Assembly (NCBI RefSeq): GCF_016907495.1
Contig: NZ_JAFBCC010000001.1
Span: 3,100,001-3,164,000, forward strand
Length of the DNA: 64,000 nucleotides
Reading direction: 5' to 3'
Origin: Arthrobacter tumbae
GTDB lineage: Bacteria; Actinomycetota; Actinomycetes; Actinomycetales; Micrococcaceae
The stretch's first letter is position 1. Every line of letters begins with the position of its first letter. The notes beneath the pieces are model-generated. The model saw only the letters and a list, made by a program, of their open reading frames with translations. It had not been told where the DNA came from and did not search any database. Below, in pieces: positions 60,499-64,000 of the stretch. A program made the position numbers and the translations under genes.

Positions 60499-61338
60499 TT
60501 AGCGGCGCGCCACCCGATTGCGCATACGGCCGGAATCGAGCAGGGCGCGCAGCAAATCATCAAAGTATCCGGCGGCCTGCTTGGCCGATTCACCCGGCCA
60601 GTGGTGCACCGCATGCGCAGCGCCCTGAATCTGCTGCCAGTTCGCCTGCTCTGCAATGGTGGGGCTGAGCAGCAGGTCACCGAACATCTGCTTCATCTCG
60701 TTCAACCGGAACGTGTGCTCATTGGAACCGGTGCGCACCCGGTTGGCCACAATCCCTGCGGGTGCGAGGTTCGGCGCAAACTCGTTCTTGAAAAGTTCGA
60801 TCGCGCGCATGGTCCGTTCAGTGCCGGCGACCGAGAACAGACCGGGCTCGGCAACAAGCAGAACCCGGTTGCTCGCGGTCCAGGCCATGCGCGTCAGTCC
60901 GTTCAGTGACGGTGGGCAGTCAATCAGGACAAGGCGGTAACCCTCAACCCGTTCCAGCAGCATCGACAACCGGCGCAGGTCACGCTTGCCGAGGTCGGGG
61001 CGGTCGTAGATGCCGGAATATGCAGAACCGATCGCGACATCGAGGACGGGAGCCGTCGTGCTGGAGCCGCGCTTCACCGCGTTATTCACCCAGCCGCTTG
61101 GTACCACATTCGCCGCGAGATCTCCCCGCCGTGCATTTTTCAGCAGGCGGCCGATATCAATCTGGTCATTGGCCTGCACACCCAGTCCTGTGGTGGCGTC
61201 CGCATGCGGATCGAGATCAACAACAAGTGTGGGAATCCCGGCGGACATCGCCGCGGATGCCAGTCCCAGGGTGACCGAGGTCTTGCCGACCCCACCTTTG
61301 AGGCTGCTGATGCTCACTACTTGCACTTGTTGAACCAA
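60499..61338 (-). CDS. ParA-family ATPase (second, unlinked)
   Basis: 279 residues. VVSISSLKGGVGKTSVTLGLA gives the deviant Walker A at about residue 13, DLDPHADATTGLG follows, and LVLIDCPPSLNGLTRMA is Walker B. The C-terminal part contains a region HHWPGESAKQAAGYFDDLLRALLDSG specific to this subgroup. No ParB or parS partner was seen. TTG at 61338 begins the longest frame, while GTG codons at 61326 and 61317 are possible starts; none has a clear ribosome site. It diverges from pyc. Cargo unknown: relatives position plasmids, chemoreceptors or polar growth proteins. Confidence 0.87.
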   Translation of the reverse strand: MVQQVQVVSISSLKGGVGKTSVTLGLASAAMSAGIPTLVVDLDPHADATTGLGVQANDQIDIGRLLKNARRGDLAANVVPSGWVNNAVKRGSSTTAPVLDVAIGSAYSGIYDRPDLGKRDLRRLSMLLERVEGYRLVLIDCPPSLNGLTRMAWTASNRVLLVAEPGLFSVAGTERTMRAIELFKNEFAPNLAPAGIVANRVRTGSNEHTFRLNEMKQMFGDLLLSPTIAEQANWQQIQGAAHAVHHWPGESAKQAAGYFDDLLRALLDSGRMRNRVARR

Positions 61339-61384
61339 TACCTAACGTTGAGATGCCCAGATGGCAGGGTTTATCGTCCCCGCA

Positions 61385-61403
61385 CACCTATTCATCATAG
61401 GTG
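61385..61403. promoter_or_regulatory. CACCTAT-N5-ATAGGTG dyad between parA-like and pyc
   Basis: A perfect 7+7 inverted repeat with centre TCATC in the 215-base divergent gap. It is followed by no T-run, so an operator is more likely than a terminator. It is 150 bases before pyc and about 47 bases before the parA-like gene. Confidence 0.5.
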
Positions 61404-61553
61404 GACCGATAGATCGAACGAACCCGGCTCCACGGTGGGGCGCGACAAGAAGTTACCGGCTCATGAACGCAAATTACTGTGACCAGAAAGACCAAATGTA
61501 GGCTGGGGACGCTAAGTTGTCGTTCCATCGAACCCGCAAGAGCGCAGGAGAGC

Positions 61554-64000
61554 AATGTTCTCGAAGATTCTGGTAGCTAATCGTGGCGAGATCGCCATTC
61601 GTGCGATGAGGGCGGGTTTTGAAACCGGCGCGAAGACGGTGGCGGTTTTCCCGCAGGAGGACCGGAATTCGATTCACCGGCAGAAGGCGGACGAGGCGTA
61701 CCTGATCGGTGAGGAAGGCCACCCGGTCCGCGCATATCTGGATGTGGATGAAATTGTCCGGGTAGCAAAGGAAGCTGGCTGCGATGCTATTTATCCGGGT
61801 TATGGCTTCCTGTCCGAGAACCCGAACCTCGCACGGGCAGCGGCCGAGGCTGGTATCACCTTTGTCGGTCCGCCCGCGGACGTGCTGGAACTGGCTGGAA
61901 ACAAGGTCCGTGCGCTGGAAGCGGCACGTCAGGCTGGTATCCCGGTCCTGAAGTCCTCCCAACCTTCGGCTGATCTTGAGGAGCTGGTCGCGGCGGCGGA
62001 TGAGATCGGTTTCCCGATCTTCGCCAAGGCGGTTGCCGGCGGCGGTGGCCGGGGTATGCGCCGGGTGGATAAGCGCGAGGATCTGCGCGAAGCACTTGAG
62101 GCGGCGATGCGTGAGGCGGATTCCGCGTTCGGCGATCCCACGATGTTCCTTGAGCAGGCTGTGCTGCGTCCACGGCATATCGAGGTTCAGATCCTCGCTG
62201 ACGCTGAAGGCAACGTGATGCACCTGTTCGAGCGGGATTGTTCGCTGCAGCGCCGGCATCAGAAGGTCATCGAGATCGCACCGGCACCGAATCTGGATGA
62301 GAACATCCGGCAGGCGCTGTACCGTGACGCGGTTGCCTTCGCGAAGGCCTTGAATTACGTGAACGCGGGCACGGTGGAATTCCTCGTGGACACTGTCGGT
62401 GAACGCGCCGGGCAGCACGTCTTCATCGAGATGAATCCGCGGATCCAGGTGGAGCACACGGTGACGGAGGAAGTCACCGACGTGGACCTGGTCCAGTCCC
62501 AGCTGCGGATTGCTGCGGGGGAGACGCTCGCTGATCTTGGCCTGTCGCAGGATTCCGTGCGGTTGCGGGGCGCTGCCCTGCAGTCCCGGATTACCACTGA
62601 GGATCCGGCGAACGGGTTCCGCCCCGACGTCGGGAAGATCACCGCGTACCGGTCCGCCGGCGGAGCGGGCGTGCGCCTGGACGGCGGCACCGTGTATGCG
62701 GGTGCTGAGATCAGCCCGCACTTCGACTCGATGCTGGTCAAGCTCACCTGCCGCGGCCGGGATTATGAATCCGCGGTCCGCCGGGCACGCCGCGCGTTGG
62801 CGGAGTTCCGGGTGCGCGGGGTGTCGACGAACATTTCGTTCCTGCAGGCGGTGCTGGAGGATCCGGACTTCATTGCCGGTAACATCGCCACCTCGTTCAT
62901 TGATGAGCGTCCGGAGCTGTTGACGGCACGGGTGTCCGCTGACCGTGGCACGAAGCTGCTGAACTGGTTGGCTGATGTCACGGTGAACAAGCCCAACGGG
63001 GAACTCACCGTGGAGCTTGACCCAGCCGAGAAACTACCCGAACTCAGCGAGTCGGAGCAGGACACGGCGCAGCGTCCGGGAAGCCGTCAGCGGCTCCAGG
63101 AGCTGGGTCCGGAGGGTTTCGCGGCGGAGCTGCGCGCCCAGACGGCGTTGGCTGTCACCGACACCACCTTCCGCGATGCGCACCAGTCTCTGCTGGCAAC
63201 CCGTGTTCGTACCCGTGACCTGGCCGCTGCTGGTAAGGCCGTGTCAGCGAAAATGCCGGAACTGTTCTCGGTCGAGGCGTGGGGCGGAGCTACCTACGAT
63301 GTCGCGCTGCGGTTCCTGGGCGAGGACCCGTGGGAGCGGCTCGCAACCCTGCGCGCCGAGATGCCCAACGTGTGTCTGCAGATGCTTCTGCGCGGCCGCA
63401 ACACCGTTGGTTATACCCCGTACCCGGAAGCGGTCACCGAAGCGTTTGTGCAGGAAGCCGCTGCGACGGGTATCGATATCTTCCGGATCTTCGACGCCCT
63501 GAACGATGTTTCGCAGATGGAACCTGCGATCCGCGCGGTCCGGGATACCGGAACCGCCGTCGCCGAGGTAGCCCTGTGCTACACCTCGGACATGCTCGAT
63601 CCGGAGGAAAAGCTTTACACCCTGGACTACTACCTCGACCTCGCGCAGCGCATCGTGGACGCCGGAGCGCACATCCTCGCAATCAAGGACATGGCCGGGC
63701 TGCTGCGCCCGGCCGCGGCGGCGAAGCTCGTCACCGCGCTGCGGGAGCGGTTCGACCTGCCGGTCCACCTGCACACCCATGACACCGCGGGAGGCCAGCT
63801 CGCCACCCTGCTGGCGGCTTCCAACGCCGGTGTCGACGCCGTGGACGTTGCCAGTGCGTCGCTGGCAGGCACCACCAGCCAGCCCTCGGCCTCCGCGCTG
63901 GTCGCAGCCCTCGCGCACACCGAACGGGACACCGGCATGTCGCTGGAGGCAGTAAGCTCCCTCGAACCGTACTGGGAAGCAGTGCGGCGGGTGTACGCAC
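61554..64000 (+). CDS. pyc: Pyruvate carboxylase, 3' end cut by window
   Basis: Biotin-dependent carboxylation of pyruvate to oxaloacetate. About 815 codons are visible. Residues 1-450 are biotin carboxylase: MFSKILVANRGEIAIRAMRA, the YPGYGFLSENP loop, KAVAGGGGRGMR and FIEMNPRIQVEHTVTEE. Residues ~540 onward begin the carboxyltransferase: VTDTTFRDAHQSLLATRVRT, FSVEAWGGATYDVALRFL, LLRGRNTVGYTPYP and VHLHTHDTAGGQL. The biotin carrier domain lies beyond the window. GCAGGAGAGCA precedes the ATG. It replenishes oxaloacetate, which the methylcitrate cycle and TCA cycle consume. Confidence 0.97.

Noticed and set aside
60284..60502. 72-codon frame across the 21-base repeat with a repeated VCSRRGP
   Set aside because: Starts inside the MerR terminator hairpin, has no ribosome site, and the repeat explains the pattern.

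Overview
The window is high-GC chromosomal DNA from an actinobacterium, most likely a member of the Micrococcaceae close to Arthrobacter. Supporting signs are the style of the 16S rRNA, frequent GTG starts with overlapping ATGA/GTGA junctions, a mycothiol-type MDMPI protein, TlyA, an FHA regulator with an N-terminal ETTT motif, the gcvH-garA-ftsR block, and a lipoprotein resembling the Arthrobacter DUF6318 family. No phage, transposon, CRISPR array or plasmid origin was seen. Genus placement was read by eye and not tested by database search.

Layout. 1-6149: arginine biosynthesis (argB truncated by the window edge, argD, argF, the repressor argR, argG, argH). 6237-10824: an MDMPI-like protein, a double SRPBCC protein, and an alkylation-repair cluster (ogt, an Ada/AlkA fusion, and a divergent AAG-type glycosylase). 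10861-14448: a HelD-type RNA polymerase-associated helicase and tyrS. 14519-20415: a complete rRNA operon (16S-23S-5S, no spacer tRNA) with a candidate promoter, boxA-like repeats, a 23S processing stalk and a perfect palindromic terminator. 20561-30276: a long colinear run comprising an Arg/Gly-rich TPR protein, a HAD phosphatase, a small conserved protein, tlyA, nadK, recN, pyrG, a Nudix hydrolase and xerD. 30365-32270: an ECF-like sigma factor with a probable membrane anti-sigma factor. 32344-35238: two divergent ion-channel genes, an MTH1-like Nudix hydrolase and an alpha/beta hydrolase.

35314-43748 is a carbon-acid module. It has a methylcitrate-cycle operon (GntR regulator, prpD, prpB, prpC) with TGTATACA operator candidates, a CitA/DcuS-type two-component system, and a divergent dicarboxylate symporter. 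43919-51171 is a chromosome-maintenance and housekeeping run: parA-like, scpA, scpB, rluB, tyrA, cmk, der and tRNA-Pro(GGG). 51211-57063 holds an RCK-type potassium channel, a siderophore-interacting flavoprotein, a stand-alone LigD-type polymerase, two exported proteins of unknown role and an ATP-dependent DNA ligase. 57278-60268 is the gcvH-garA-ftsR-bifunctional nuclease-MerR block. A ParA-family ATPase and the first ~815 codons of pyruvate carboxylase end the window.

Most of the window is well-known core actinobacterial biology. The parts that look least described are the six-segment channel with a GSG filter in place of GYGD (33297-34037), the sigma/anti-sigma pair with a four-cysteine exported domain (30365-32270), the two exported Arthrobacter-type proteins between NHEJ-like genes (54283-55919), and several dyad-symmetric candidate operators in intergenic DNA.
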